A stretch of DNA of 64,000 bases from Endomychus coccineus (GCA_958510875.1 OY294067.1:200076524-200140523); one strand, 5' to 3'; positions 13,554-26,681 are shown, numbered from the stretch's first letter. Numbers and translations are program-made. Notes: generated by a model from the letters alone, not told the origin.

Positions 13554-13784
13554 TTATGAATGGTCTCTTATTCCTACATCATATAAATTAGCATATGTGT
13601 CATTCACATTTTCAGAATTAACAGCAATTTCTATAGGATTTGGTGACTTACGCCTTGTACTGTTATGGTCATCTCCTACATGAATGAAACTTCCAGAATT
13701 TTCTTCAATAAGCCTGCGTTTCTGAAAACAAACTGAAAGTAAACAAAAATTTTTCCGCGAATTTCGAAACATTATAATATACAT
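13554..13784 (-). pseudogene. Probable N-terminal exon of the transposase-like gene
   Basis: A 76-codon minus-strand frame with a charged segment starting KRRLIEENSGSF lies directly upstream of the transposase-like gene, on the same strand. It has no motif of its own. Position and strand suggest an N-terminal exon or the start of the same element, but no splice junction joins the two convincingly. Confidence 0.25.
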
Positions 13785-13799
13785 AATTATTATAAGTAT

Positions 13800-16120
13800 T
13801 ATAAACTATAAACTTACCTTTATTATTTACAATTCACACAACAGAAATTCGCTACCGCTAACCGCTACCTAGACTGAATAAAGTCAAGTTACAAGTTAGG
13901 TTAAGTTATGGTAAAGGCCAAAAACGGTTGAAATATGGAAAAGCGCAGGATTCGTAAGAGCGGGATGTGAATACCCTGAGAAGAAATGACGGATAGTACA
14001 TCGAGCTTGATAATATTATTGTCCAATGTATTAGGAATTATCTAACGTGATCAGAACGATACATTGAGATATTTCATATCACTTAAGCACATATTCAATG
14101 TAATTAATAACATAATATATAATTGTCTATTATATATGTACAACTCTACTGCAAAGTCTGATAAGTCGTCTCATATATCATTTTTCAGATACCATATTTA
14201 TATTTGGTCTACATTCCTTTACCCATTAGGTACGTCTCATGAAATGATATGGAGTATAAAATGAATCGTGTTCACAAGAAAGTTACACAGATTTGTACTC
14301 TACAAGATACCTCTCTTATATGTTAATGATATAGCGCAATGTGTAACGGTTTCACCGTTCGTGTTTAAGGAACACTGTAATGAATAGATTAAGATTTCCC
14401 TTCGGTTCGGAATCTTGTCGTATGATTTATCAGAGACATCTGCCCGGTCAATAAAACATCGATTATTGAAACTAGTATTCCTTATGTTCGATAGCGCGAG
14501 TATCGCGAGGTGGGGAGATATCAGATGCATTGTCGTGTGAGTTTCATTGTGGGTAAGTCGAGATCCAATAATTCTATGGTTTTACAGTCATTTTCTTAAA
14601 TTTGATATTGAAATATAATTAATCAGGGACCATTTAATTTGATTTGTTTCTGTAATTGGAATTCTGGATGTTCAGTCCCTGACGTGGTTATATTTCAAGG
14701 AAAATAATGCTCAACTATCTCACAGCGCTCCACGCAGTCACTTTGTATTTAGCATAATTGAAAGATAATCTTTTTCATCTCTGCATAAATTGTTGTAATT
14801 GTTATACGAAAACAATCTAACGAGTCGTAGGCAATTTATAGTGATAATATTTCTTTTTTCTCTTTGTATTCAACCCCACAAATTGCACATGGTAATATTG
14901 AGTGATTTTGAGAATCACCATTTTAATGTCCTGGTACATAAGTACGCAGGGTTGTCTTATTAGACTTAAACGTGCAGTAGATGTTGTTTGGGGTTATCAT
15001 AAAGTAGGTATCTCAATTACTGCTTGTTGAGTAGGTATTTATCACGTCTGCTACGCTCATTCAGAGTATGATATACAAACATCAATTCTTGTATGCAATC
15101 AATTCAAGTAATTCGGATTTTATGCTAATTGACAAATTACGAATTATTAATCATTGTTCTTTTCAGTTACTTTCTTAGTTTACCAATTTAAATATCAATT
15201 GTAATAACTCAATTCTTTCAGATTGTTGTTTGACTTAATATCTCTTCAAGATTTCAAAATTGTTATATAGTGTTTTTACAATTTGGGAGATAACATAATT
15301 AGTTGTGGAATCGCATGGTTATTCCTATTGATCGTGTTACTCGTCCTTTTGAACTTAGGCCAGGTACTGTTCGTTTTTTTGTAATTACAAGGTGTGAACG
15401 ACTGAGGTGCCTCACTCTTTTTTCCAGTGACGACTTAGTGAATTTCCTGGCCGGACCGACTTCCAGCTCCATCAAGTTCCAAGGACGGTAACATTTTTTA
15501 GTTTTCATTTCACAGATTTTGCTATCCAACTGAATTTGTGTTGCGCTAATTTTTATAGTAACCTATTTCAAGGGTTCACTTTTAATTTTTGTATTAATAT
15601 AATTGGATTCGAAGGTCTTTATTAAATTTATATTTCATTTATTTCTTGTTATTAAAATTGTATCTGAGATATCTGATTTTTATATTCTTACTATTCAAAA
15701 TTCAATTTTACTTTATATTATACCAAACACTGTTCAATACAAATTGTACCTTATTTAAATTATTATTCAAATTCCTCTTAGGAATAAATCAAATTGTTAA
15801 GTTGGACTTGTATAATTCTTCTGAATATCCATCAACTATCATTCACCTCGTAGTTCCCGGATTCTTGACTGTGAATTCATTTTTTTTGTGGTTATTTATT
15901 AAGCAGTTGGCGCTCAGGGCAATTCACAAGTCTAGAATCACAGGGCACATTTCACTACGAGCCCTGAGAATAATTCTTCTAATTTCAGCTAGTTTGGGCC
16001 GAATTATCACTACTGATCCTCAGGGACAGAGTGATCCAAAAACCGACGCATAGCGTTCCGTTTCAAATGTAAAACAATTATATGTAACATGTATGTATCA
16101 GATACGTAAAAGTGCTATAT
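13800..16120. other. No gene recognised
   Basis: No coding or RNA signal that I can support. Open frames at 15,303-15,529 and 15,646-16,053 lack any family motif. Confidence 0.4.
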
Positions 16121-16290
16121 ATCATTTTTCTCCACTAGTACTTTCCTTGGAATATATGAATTTAACGGCTACCTCTCTAATATATATTACGTATGTTCCA
16201 CTGTGATATAACATTGTGCTCTGTATGAGCTTCATTTGATATATACCAGTTATGTAGTGGTTTGCTGAGTCGCGACTTGGATTGTTCCAG

Positions 16291-16731
16291 TTACAATTCA
16301 CGGGGTCGTTCAGTACATGAAGTTCTTGCATTTCCTTTGTCGTTTATCTCTTCCGTATTCTGCACGGGATCAAGTGACAGGACACCAGCCACTCGGTGTA
16401 ACACTCCCTTCCGATATTTGATTCCAATGTCATATTGTTGAAGGGAAATGCTCCACCTATTCGTTCTTCCACTCGGACTCTTCATGGAATGTAACTATTT
16501 CAATGATTGAAGATCACTCAATATGGTGAATTGGTATCCCTCTAAATAGGGTTTAATCTTATCAATGCTCCACACAATAGCCAAACCCTCTCCCTCGGTG
16601 ACGAAATAACTCTTTTCGGCGGCTGTTAATGTTTGGCTATCGTGAGCGATAATTTCGTCTCGGTATGGGAAGATGATCTGACAATGGTATCCATGGGTCT
16701 TCGGAGAGTCACAGGCGAGAGATGTAAACAA
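16291..16731 (-). pseudogene. Ty3/gypsy RNase H fragment
   Basis: Two overlapping minus-strand frames read through the RNase H region and connection of a gypsy pol. The first contains SQTLTAAEKSYFVTEGEG and AIVWSIDKIKPYLEG, then FTILSDLQSL. The second continues with SPSGRTNRWSISLQQYD and IGIKYRKG. Family copies normally have a TDH-SL motif and ADALSR; here these read SDLQSL and VAGVLSL. The frame changes between the two halves at about 16,490. RT and integrase are absent, so this is an isolated dead fragment. Confidence 0.8.
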
Positions 16732-16990
16732 ATTGCCATTACTTCAAGCTGAAATAAGCCATGGCCTAGTACGGTAAAAGCTGTGGTGTTCTAGGTAGAA
16801 TGAAATAAACAATTCATTTCGAAATAATAATACATAAGATAATGAGATTTAAAAGACATATTAATCCAGCATAAAGGAGCTAATTGAACATGTAAAAATT
16901 GTCAGGTGCTTGATTATTTTAATCTGTTTAATTAATGTTATTAATATTATAATGTTTGATTCTCACATTTCTTTTTTTTCTGTAGATTCG

Positions 16991-17031
16991 TACTACTAGT
17001 TTCGGGGTCAATTATTACACCTCATCCTCAA
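16991..17031 (-). ncRNA. Hammerhead-ribozyme-like relic
   Basis: On the minus strand a UUGAGGA core is followed by U, an imperfect stem II around GAGGUG...GACCCC, then GAAAC and the self-complementary ACUAGU that would form stem III. The core is off-consensus and stem I is not clear, so it is probably a relic. Confidence 0.25.
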
Positions 17032-17955
17032 GTATATATAAAGCATGGCTGTAATAAAATTTGTTGAAATAGTTGAAATCAGTTAAAAATATTTTCATTT
17101 CAAAACTTGATGAAAAATAAAGATAATGAAATAAATAAACTATTGATCTCGATCTCATTATCTTTACACAACTAAGTAATATTCAAGTGAATGTTTTTTT
17201 TTTAGAAAATATACAAGAACTAATTTTCCGCTTCTGGTAATCGAAACCGAGTCTACTGAGTCAGTCAGGCGTCCTGTCACCTATATCGCATAGACCACAT
17301 CGTCTATCCTTTTGAACTTGTAAATGTACCGTGTCGTCTTAAATTTACTTATATAATTGTTGTTGTGGTTGAACGATTGATTTTGTTGGAATTTGAGCGG
17401 AATCAGATACAAATTAACTTGAATTCACTGTTTTGAATCGATTCGATGTATACTTTGGGAGTTATGGTGTGTTTAAATTTTCAACCCTCCAGAAAAGGGT
17501 CCATCAGTAAACAGTAAACGATATTTGTCAAAATTTGATAGGAACTTTTGTTTTTGAGTTATCGTGAGGACAAATTTCATGACGGACATCCAGACAGACA
17601 GACGGATATTTTTTTAAAGTTGCTTGAAATTCGATGAAGAATACTATGGTGCAAGAAGTTTGCTTTATGACTTCTTTTCAAGGATTTTAGAAATAGCTTG
17701 ATTAAATTCAATATACTCTTCTGACGTTGTCGCGAAGAGTATGAGAATATCCTTACAGATATCAATTTTTATGGATATCACTGTGACATCTGTATATCCA
17801 TTTTGGCTGAATACTTTGAAATATCTTTTGAATATCTTGGATATACATGGTGAATAATATGTAATAAATATCTAATGAAATTGTTTGTACTGTGTGGGTG
17901 TATTAAATAAAATAAATATTAAAAGGTTGATTCTTAATAATTGGAAGAGTCAATT

Positions 17956-18065
17956 TAACTATAGTTTCGCTAACACGGTAGCTTCTACAAACTAATATCA
18001 CAAATTACTCAATTACTTTGTCATGTTTGTTTGAAGAAACTACGGTATTAGCGGAACTATAGTTA
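17956..18065. repeat. 110-bp hairpin MITE
   Basis: The two ends are near-perfect inverted repeats of about 30 bp: left TAACTATAGTTTCGCTAACA, and on the right the reverse complement of TAACTATAGTTCCGCTAATA. The interior is about 45 bp. A partial related copy lies at 22,989-23,065, where 'ctctaacaccgtag' and 'caaactaatattacaaa' recur. Confidence 0.6.
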
Positions 18066-18120
18066 TATTTTTTATTAAATTAGTTAGAATCAAACAGTTA
18101 AGAGTTATTTTATCCGAACT

Positions 18121-18155
18121 TCTGAAGATGTTTTCTTGCAACGAAACATGTGTTC
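18121..18155 (+). ncRNA. Hammerhead-ribozyme-like relic
   Basis: The core CUGAAGA is followed by U, a short GUU/AAC stem II with a seven-base loop, then GAAAC and a self-complementary ACAUGU. The layout is the same as at the other hammerhead-like sites in this window. Stem II has only three pairs, so activity is unlikely. Confidence 0.25.
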
Positions 18156-19506
18156 ATCAAACTTATGGTATTTCATATTGGCATGTGAAAAATCGCCTTT
18201 ACTTATTTGTGTAGATAGAGCTTCCGCTGGAGAACAGTTTCAACCTAGCGGCAACTCAGGGAGATAGGTCAAGTTCAAAGGTGATGAAGTTGTATCATCC
18301 TTTGAAGATATTTGAGCAATTACTGTTAATAAGAACAAAACTTGGTCAATGGGTCGTTCATTATTCTCTAGCCCATGCAGCATTTCATGGATATGTAAGT
18401 CTCATGAATATGCGAACAATATACATTTTCGTATATTTTTGAGCAGAGATACATATGATATCCATGCTATATTTATTATGTACATACGTCTGTGGATATT
18501 TCATCTATTTATCTCTCAGTACATATAATTAAAGGAATATACATGATATATACACAGCATATTTATCTAGATTAGATAATTTACTAGCATGATTATTTAG
18601 AAAGAACAAAGTTCAATGTGATGATATCACATATCCAGATTTTTTTAATCAACTTACATCCTATTCAATGGATATTTTCTATATGTACATATATATACAT
18701 ATTGTATTCTGAGACATACTATTTTTGTAACGAGTCCAATATTTTTTATATACATATTTATATCCTGTATCATGAAAAAACTGTTTATATATTATTTCAA
18801 AAAGATAACACAAAACACATGCAATATCACGGAAAAATTATATAAAATCATTAATAACGAAATTGTTACATGTTTTCTGATTTGTAATATCATTTTACTC
18901 AACGATTTGAGTATGTAAAGCTTGTATTCAAACCCAAAACTATTATAATTATTAATGATGATAACAGAATGCGTAAGGTAATCTGAATTTGTATTTGCCG
19001 CCACTGCACCTGCACCTTACTTATACAGGGTATTTTCTTTCAGCAGTTGGCGGGTGTTATATTGCTATATTGCCACTACTGCGTTTCACAGAATAGACGC
19101 GGAATATTGCCGGTGCTTGCCACAACGGTCAACGGTTTATTAGTAGTTTTAGTTTTCGGCTTCCGCAGATAAGTAGCAGTATTAGCACAGCGGTGTGATT
19201 AGTGTTTGAAGTGTTTAGTGTTTGCTTATTTGTGTTCGAAAGATTCGACAGTTACAGTCAAGTGGATTTGCTATGAGGAATTCAAAAAGTAGTAACATAG
19301 AAAACGCCAACATTATTTAAGGTCATCTCGAAGAAAAATAAACAAGAAAACATAACTAGATGGCAATTGAGTGCCATTACTGTTATTCGAAAGCATCGAT
19401 TAAAATAATATTAATATTCTTTCGGATTTGCTTTCTTAATCAAGCATAAGCATGATTTATTCATATTTTGTTGGTTCGTGATTCAATCCTCTTGTACATT
19501 TTTCAG

Positions 19507-19620
19507 ATGCTATGATCAAGCGTATAAAGAAGCATCCAAACCTCAAGGCACATCGGATCTACCTTCACAAAGTGATGTTAATAAAAGGAAAAAATATATA
19601 TTTTCAAGATATATACTCTG
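19507..19620 (+). pseudogene. Second DUF4806-like exon fragment
   Basis: After a TTTTTCAG acceptor the frame reads YDQAYKEASKPQGTSDLPSQ and then SDVNKRKKY. This resembles the Ala-rich, Lys-rich segment that follows the N-terminal domain in DUF4806-type proteins, and it parallels KKARKKAQDADYTS in the gene at 6.5-8.5 kb. No matching first or last exon was found nearby. The frame ends in stops soon after 19,620. It may be an isolated exon of a gene that continues poorly, or a duplicated fragment. Confidence 0.35.
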
Positions 19621-19699
19621 ATATACAATGGGTGAGAGATCTAGTAGTGAAGAGTAGTAGTGGTACCCTATTTTATCTACAAAGAAAAAGCTGAGTAGT

Positions 19700-20384
19700 A
19701 TACCATATAATATATCGTTCCCTGATGAACAAATAAGTCATAAGTCCCTTTTTGGTCAAAATTGAGATGTATAACAAGCATTATAAATAATTACATATTA
19801 TTTCTGTTAAAACTATTTCAAAATAAATTTGGAATATTAATGAACTCTTGAAGTCAAATGTACAGCAATAATTTAATTGAAAATTTGGTTTCATGTTCTC
19901 TGTAGGAAATTGAATAAAAATGGACTTTTTCACAAGTAGCAATACATAATGTTTCTTTTAGGAAGGTAGGTACCTAATACATATATTTCTTAATTTCAGA
20001 AAATAAATAACATCTCTTGTCCCAGCGTGGTCACATCATTGATTGCTGTCTCGTTCTAGTCCATTGTCAAGAAAGTGGGCGTTACACTTGACAATTAAAC
20101 TTGGATTACAGATTACATAAATAAGTTGTTTGATAAGGAAACTATTCATTATATCAAGAATTTTTTATTTCCATATAGACTGTCTGTAGAGTAAAGTTAG
20201 AAAATTGTCAGTTAACTCACTAGGTTTATCTCAGTGTAATTATTGTGAATCAGCTTATTATAGTTCTCTAATCAAAGTGAAATCCCGAAAATGCAAAATT
20301 CCTATTGTCAATTTATAGATATAGTCTGAGATAGTATCAGAACATCTCTTCAAAATGTGTTTCCTGTTACTAACGCAATCATAC
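19700..20384. other. No gene recognised
   Basis: Noncoding AT-rich sequence with no supported feature. Confidence 0.4.
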
Positions 20385-20900
20385 TGATCTTCGGCCCGCA
20401 GTATATTGCCTGCACTATCTAAAATACTTGGAAAACTTATGAAGACGCAGTTAGATACATTTTTAGGCCAAGAACACAGTCTGGTTTTAGACAGGGCCAC
20501 GGTTCTGCTACAGTCGTTCTTGATGTAACCGATGACTTATTTAGAGCACTCACTTTTGTACATTATCACACGTCTTCGTTCATGATTATGCGACGATACT
20601 CAATTATACTATTCTTTTCGATATTTTGAGCAATGTTTCTGGATGGCATTCTCTAACGTTCGATCCTAGTAAATGCGTTGCGTTGCTATTTGGTAGGGGA
20701 GTGGATAAGATGAGATATAGACATCTCATTGACTTATATGTTATCAATACTCACATCCAGTTTAAGCAAGTTGCGAGAAATCTAGGCCTCTTTATGAACA
20801 ATAAGTTGAGATTCAATAACCACGTTGCTGTTATATATTATTAAATATTATAGAATGCTAGACATTTATTAACCCTGTCTGACTGCTCTCAGCTCTAATC
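20385..20900 (+). pseudogene. Jockey-type non-LTR reverse transcriptase relic
   Basis: Reading across two or three frames gives the RT blocks in order: LPALSKIL, MKTQLDTFL, then QSGFRQGHGSATVVLDV and TDDLFRAL. After an internal deletion come YADDTQLYY-like codons (the catalytic Asp pair in one frame) and SLTFDPSKCVALLFG, with ARNLGLFMNNKLRFNNHV beyond. These are the fingers, palm and thumb landmarks of jockey-clade RTs. Frameshifts and loss of the block between motifs show a dead copy. No endonuclease domain or poly(A) tail was found. Confidence 0.7.
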
Positions 20901-22040
20901 TGATACAAGAGATACAGAATTATTGTTTACGTTTTTCATATGGTATACGCAACTTTTTTCTCACAATGTGTGTACAACATATATGTATGTAATGGTTCTA
21001 TTAGTATTAAGTTAGTAGATTATTTCATATTGCAAATAAATACAGAGTTAGTAACATGTAAGTAATATGTTAGCCATACGCTTGTCCCATTGTATCATCT
21101 GATAATTTTCGACGGGGTATGTCACAGGACATTGTTCAATGAATATGGAGAAAGGTATGAATTGTATTTTTCCACACCAGTAGCTCTGGCTGAGTTGTGT
21201 CTCTCAATTATGAGTTTCAATTCATGCAGAAGTCTGGTAAATCAGATACCGACTCCTGTGTTGGTAATCTGCACTTTCAACCTTTTTCTTCAGGTCAGTA
21301 ATTGCAAAAGTGTATAATCTATTTTTCAATGTATCGAACTTGAAAAAATTAATCCTAATTATTATTATTATTATAATTTTTAGAGAATAATGACTCACTT
21401 CATATCAATGTTACTTTGGTTATGATGCTTCAAATTTATTAAATAAGTAGTTAACTCAAAAAATTTAAGTTCAGGACAGGAAAATTACTTCCATATAACT
21501 AATTTAGTACTGTTCTTATCTGTGCGTCACTCACTCAGGGTTATACTAATCCATTCAAGGGCCAATACTTTGCAAATTAACTCTATAACTAATCATTTTA
21601 TAAGAAACAAAAAATGATCGGAAATGAATTATCATACCAAAAAAGGTACCCGGAAACTCATTTCCGCAGGTACTGAAGAAAAGGAGCTCAGTGGATACTC
21701 GAACTCTAATTTTAATTTTCAAACTTTGACGTATATCAAGCATGGGCGTCCATGTTTCTTCTCACGGACACCCTTACGTCCCTTATTATATTGTTACGTC
21801 GAACCTGTACTGGCGAGTAGGTGAAGGTCCGTATGAAAAGAGAAGTATCTGAAACACTGCACATACTAGGGCATTCTGTAACTGAATTATAACCTATGTT
21901 CAGTGATTCCGAATGATCTAGTTAGTTGGTTGACGCTAGGAGTGGAATGAAAAGGGTTTCGGAAGAGATATTGGGATTAGCTTATTCTGAAAGTATTGTG
22001 ATAGTTGAATTAGAATTAATAAAGAAGTTTAAGCTAGTAA
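20900..22040. other. No gene recognised
   Basis: Noncoding. Short open frames such as 21,090-21,317 carry no family motif. Confidence 0.4.
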
Positions 22041-22440
22041 AAGTGTAACATTGGTGACAGCGGTGAGATACAAAAAGTATTTGTTCTGAACAGTTTATGG
22101 TAAATATCAGATTCACCGTATACGACACATACATGGATAATTCTGGACCCCAGCATGATTTTTGAGGATGAAAGAGGAGAAGGAAAGACGTCGACAGAAG
22201 GATGAATGACGTAAAAAGGAGGAAGAAGAGGAGAAGAAAAGACGTGAGGAGGAGAAGCGTAGGCAAGCAGATGTAGAAATTATGAATGGTCTGACACAAA
22301 TTCAGGAAACATTGAAGCTATAGGTGGGACAACCTAATATTAGAGTAGATCACTTAGAGCAGCAACAAGAAAATGTAAGAACCAATGCTGTACAAAAGGT
22401 TGTAGATTTAGAAAAACCGAATTAGAACTGAAATAGTTAA
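22041..22440 (+). pseudogene. Gypsy-like gag start with primer-binding-like site
   Basis: TTGGTGACAGCGGTGAGATAC-like sequence at about 22,051 has the form of the junction between an LTR and the primer binding site in many insect gypsy elements. Downstream, the plus strand encodes a strongly charged Glu/Arg/Lys-rich coiled-coil segment (about 22,165-22,310), then VEIMNGLTQIQETL and HLEQQQENV. Stops interrupt it. Such coiled coils precede the capsid region in several gypsy gag proteins. No pol follows, so it is a fragment. The assignment is moderate because coiled coils are not specific. Confidence 0.4.
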
Positions 22441-23114
22441 TTTAGAAATTGGGTAATTGTATCAATTGTGGCCCAATCTCTTCACCGTGCATAGAATGTA
22501 CGGTAATTTGAGTGAAAATTTCAAAACTATTAAAGGAAAAACGCATAACTATGTTTTTATACCATTTTTAATGATAACATGAAAACGTTACTATCCTTAC
22601 ATAGGAATTTTTGACACCTTCATAAATCTCCATTGATTCTAATGTAATTATATAATTTGAAACCGTTTGGTTTGATTAATTACTATGGTATTAAGGTTTG
22701 GCACTTGACTCCTGACGTTTTTGCTGTTTATAATGTTGCTAGCAAGAAATCTGACCATGTCACCTGTCCCCATGTTATGAAGAACCGAGCGGAAGTAACG
22801 ACGTTTGCTCAATGTACCTTGGATCATCAACGTGTATGCTGTTGAGTTATGACAAACAGTTGAATTCAGGTCATTTTCAGGAGTGCAGCTGTGAAATTTT
22901 AATTTATTTCTATTATGAGCGTTATAATTCAGACCTAAATAAACTAACCAGGTATTAAAAGTTCGATTTTCACTAATTTAATAAATAAATGTAACAATAG
23001 TCTCTCTAACACCGTAGCCTCTGCAAACTAATATTACAAAGTACTCAAATACTCGTTCTCTCAGAACGTTGAAGTCTTTTGGAGGACAAAGTTTGATTTT
23101 CTCAAATTACGATT

Positions 23115-24030
23115 CTGAAATCGATGCAAATGCATTTGAATTTGTACTAAATCTGAATAAATATTCTCCTCAAGTATATAAATGTTGATTATTGCTCATA
23201 TTGATAATTTGTCATGGACCTAGTATTCATGTACAAAGTGAAAAGTTCACATAAATGGATGCGCAACAGAAGCTAACTTGTAGATATACTTACAGGGGTT
23301 GTTATTGTTTATGATTTGGGCAACTTCTTCATGTGATGAAAATTATGTTTTAAAAAACACAGCATAAGCTCAAGACTAGTTGGAGAGTTGAATTAGGGTC
23401 TGTATTTCTATTATCTAGAAAAAATTTGAACGGTTTTTTGAGTCAATAAAAAACAGAATTACATAACAAAGTTCAAACATCATTTCAGTCATCCAATGGA
23501 AGAAATATTGAAGGTTCGATTTTTTTAGTGTATTATAATTTTCAATAAATTCGTTACAGGACTGTAATTTTTCAATTTTTTGGTAGACTACGTATAACAA
23601 TACTATTTCTGTACTTGTAGGTAGGTGAGTATCCATGCAAATGCATTTATATTTGTACTAAATCTGAATCGATATTCTCCTCGAGTAATATATAAATGCA
23701 AAGTTGATTAGTGTTGATATTGATAATTGTTCATAGACCTAGTATATATTTACCAAGTGTAAAGCTCATAATAAAATGGGTGCGCGGAATCTAACTTGTA
23801 GATATACGTATAGGCTGTTAATATTCATGATTATTCTTCATTTTAGTCAGCTATCGTAGACAGCTAATCAAGCATTCACCAAATTTGGGCAACATGTTCA
23901 TCTGATCGAAATTATCTTTCAAAAAATACTGCATCAGCTTAAGACTAGTTGTTGAGTTGAATTAAGGTCTGTATTTTTTATTTTCTAGAAAAATTGTCTT
24001 TTGTGTCAATAAAAAACAGAATTACATAAA
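23115..24030. repeat. Direct duplication, two diverged copies
   Basis: The block at about 23,115-23,460 recurs at about 23,634-24,030. Shared landmarks are 'atttgtactaaatctgaat', 'tattctcctc', 'gacctagtat', 'ctaacttgtagatatac' and 'aagactagttg'. Copies differ by many substitutions and small indels. Confidence 0.7.
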
Positions 24031-24359
24031 AAAGTCAGAACATACATTTTTCAATATTCCTTCCTTATAGAAAAGGAATATGCTCGGAAAATAAAAACTT
24101 TATGGACAATAAATAGGATAAATATATTTCAACAAGAACCTCCAAACCTTCTGAAATTTGATATCAGGGTTTTTATTGGTCTGCTGAACCCGAATCTGGA
24201 GTCGGAAAATGAAAAATCCTGCTCGTTTTCTGGGAAATCCGGTAAATTTTACCAAATCTTAGCAATAAACTAAATTTTTTCTCGGACTGTGGTATTGAAA
24301 TAATAAGATGCCGTAATGTGTCACGGTACAATTTTTACTAAGAGAAGTTAAATTCTGTA

Positions 24360-26045
24360 AGATTGGTGGTTTATCCTTCATATTCCTATCTCAATCCTGG
24401 TCCAATTTGCCCAATTATATGTTTTCGTGGTCGCTGAGTATTATTTTATGATCATAAAATCAAAACCGAAGATAGTTTCCCGGAAAACTCCAGAAAATTG
24501 AAATTTACTATTTCTACAAACTTCAATTCTTTTGTTTTTCGAAAAATTTTAGTCAGTGCTATTGTAAAAATAGTGTACGTGATTGTTTTTGGTACTAATT
24601 TCACTGAAAGAAGGAAAGTTCTGGTAAATTGGTAAAATATTGCGTTATTTACCTTCATATTCCTGTCTCGGTCCTCGTCCAACATGTCAAATTATGGATT
24701 TTTCTTGTCGCTGAGTATTATTTTATGGTTCTAAAATCAGAAGCAACTATAGTTTTCTGGAGAACTCCGAAATATGAAAATTTCACATATTTATATGACA
24801 ATCTTTTGTTTTGAATTTCGTTTTTCGAAAAAATTCAGACAATTATTATGATAAAAAATTTCAAATATCTTTTATTCTGATATGTGCAGTACCTCTTTCA
24901 AAGCAGGTAAAAAAAGAGCAGATGTTTTTGTTAGCATCAATCATGATGCAGAGTACGTGTACCATAGAGATCCCATACACAAGATCTCTATGACGTGGAC
25001 ACGTTAACGCGTACGGAGAACACAGTAGCTGTCTTTGAGTGTAAACGGAAGGGAACTGGCATGATGTCAATTGTATCTACTCTATGAAATATCGATTTGT
25101 ATTAAAACTTAGTAACCGAAAATAAAATTATGTAAATACAATTAACGTATATATCTGCATTTGAAAAGAAAATTGTCAGCTGAGTAAATCAAAAAACCTA
25201 ATTCACAACAAGACGAACAGCTCGGGTTTGTGATAAGTTCAAGATTCAAGATTCATTTCCAAAAAAGTTGATTTTGATAATATGAAAGGAAAGACTATTT
25301 TATGTATATAGTCGAGTAATATCATCATTATCATTCAGATTTTCCGCTATAATTTTGTGAAAAAAATTAATATCAAAGCTTAATCAAAGTTCTATATACC
25401 GGAGTTTTTTGGGGAACCATAGATCATTTTGATTTTATAACAATGAAATAATACTCAGTCACCACAAAAACCTATAATTTGACACGTTGAACGAGGACCG
25501 AGTTAGGAATATGAAGAAAAACGATGCAATTATTCATCAATTTTCCTAAAGTTTCCTTCTCAGTGAAATTTGAACCGATAACCATCACGGTACTTCCTTA
25601 TTTCAATAACAGTGACTAGAATTTTTCGAAAATTAGTAAATTTTCATTTTCCAGAAGTTTCCGGAAAACTATTGCTGGTTTTAATTTCATGATCATAGCA
25701 TAGTACTCAGCGACCACCAAAACATATAATTAGACACGTTGGACGAGGATCGAAATAGGAATATGAAGGAAAGACGATGCAATTTTCCACCAATTCTCAA
25801 GAATTTTCTTTCTTTTAGAGGAATTTGTACCGAGAACTGTCACAGTACTAATAACGCTGACTAAAATTTTTGGAAAAAAAAAATAATCAAGTTCGTTTTG
25901 CAGAAATGGTAAATTGTCAGTTGTGATTTTATGATCATCAAATAATACTCAGCGACCACAAAAACATATAATTAGACACGTTGGACGAGGACAGAGATAA
26001 GAATATGAAGGAAATTCGACACAATTTTCCAGAATTTTCCTTCTT
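24360..26045. repeat. Cluster of five dispersed repeats in inverted arrangement
   Basis: Units with 'ccttcatattcc', a 'cgctgagtattattttatg' block and a glycine-codon-like 'ggaaaactcc' tract occur in forward orientation near 24,375-24,560 and 24,650-24,830. They occur in reverse orientation near 25,395-25,530, 25,660-25,780 and 25,910-26,020. No ORF is conserved. The last copy abuts the (TA)n tract at 26,064. Confidence 0.7.
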
Positions 26046-26059
26046 TTAGTGGAATATCT

Positions 26060-26063
<4 letters not shown>

Positions 26064-26151
<88 letters not shown>
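26064..26151. repeat. (TA)n microsatellite
   Basis: About 44 TA units separate the inverted-repeat cluster from a tRNA-like repeat unit. Confidence 0.97.
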
Positions 26152-26153
<2 letters not shown>

Positions 26154-26290
26154 AAGTTTAAAGTTTCTTTGCCTAATTGGCCACTATCGTGTATGTAACT
26201 TAAGAGATATAGAATTAAATTTTCTGAATTATGAAGATAACTTAGATAATTTAACATAGGATTATAAAGATGAATAAACGTAAAAGATTG

Positions 26291-26363
26291 AACCATAGGC
26301 GGGATTCGAACCCACATTTCTGGATTTCTAGTCCAGGGTGTTAACCAATTACACCACTTCGGT
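26291..26363 (-). tRNA. tRNA-like sequence, anticodon AGA, likely repeat-borne
   Basis: On the minus strand a cloverleaf can be drawn. The acceptor strands are ACCGAAG and CTATGGT with one mismatch and one wobble. The D stem is GTGT/ACAC and the anticodon stem CTGGA/TCCAG around loop CTAGAAA. The variable loop is four bases and the T stem GTGGG/CCCGC. The internal promoter boxes are good: A box TGGTGTAATTGG and B box GGTTCGAATCC. AGA would specify Ser, but the short variable loop excludes a normal tRNA-Ser. The body, especially TGGTGTAAT and CTGGACT...AATCCAG, resembles tRNA-Gln. It sits inside a repeated unit, so a tRNA-derived repeat is more likely than a working gene. Confidence 0.5.
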
Positions 26364-26530
26364 CCTGTTAGATTTTTATATTTTTGTAAATATAAACCTC
26401 TGAAAGGATAGTAGATCATTGATGAACACAATGCGATTCGATGCCCTACCATAGATCAACTATTCACGCACATTCATCTGAAGTTCAGTCGTTTTTTGAA
26501 GTAAGGATTGTAGGTTAGTACTGCTATGGT

Positions 26531-26590
26531 TGGCAGTAACACCCTGGACTAGAAATCCAGAAATGTGGGTTCGAATCCCGCCTATGGTTC
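26531..26590 (+). pseudogene. 5'-truncated tRNA-like copy
   Basis: It starts at the D-arm 3' half (TAACACC) and keeps the anticodon arm with AGA, the T arm with GGTTCGAATCC and the 3' acceptor strand. The A box is missing. Confidence 0.7.
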
Positions 26591-26681
26591 AATCTTTTAC
26601 GTTTATTCATCTTTATAATCCTATGTTAAATTATCTAAGTTATCTTCATAATTCAGAAAATTTAATTCTATATCTCTTAAG

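Larger units (their letters stand above)
16735..19500. other. No gene recognised; a hairpin MITE and two hammerhead-like relics
   Basis: Mostly noncoding AT-rich sequence. The hairpin at 17,956 and the hammerhead-like motifs at 16,991 and 18,121 are listed separately. The stretch 19,000-19,320 is more GC-rich and lies upstream of the DUF4806-like exon, so it might be a promoter or first-exon region, but no start codon is convincing. Confidence 0.35.

Noticed and set aside
17216..17320. Possible tRNA-derived SINE on the minus strand with GGTTTCGATTACC
   Set aside because: The B-box-like sequence has two inserted bases and no convincing cloverleaf or repeat partner was found in the window.
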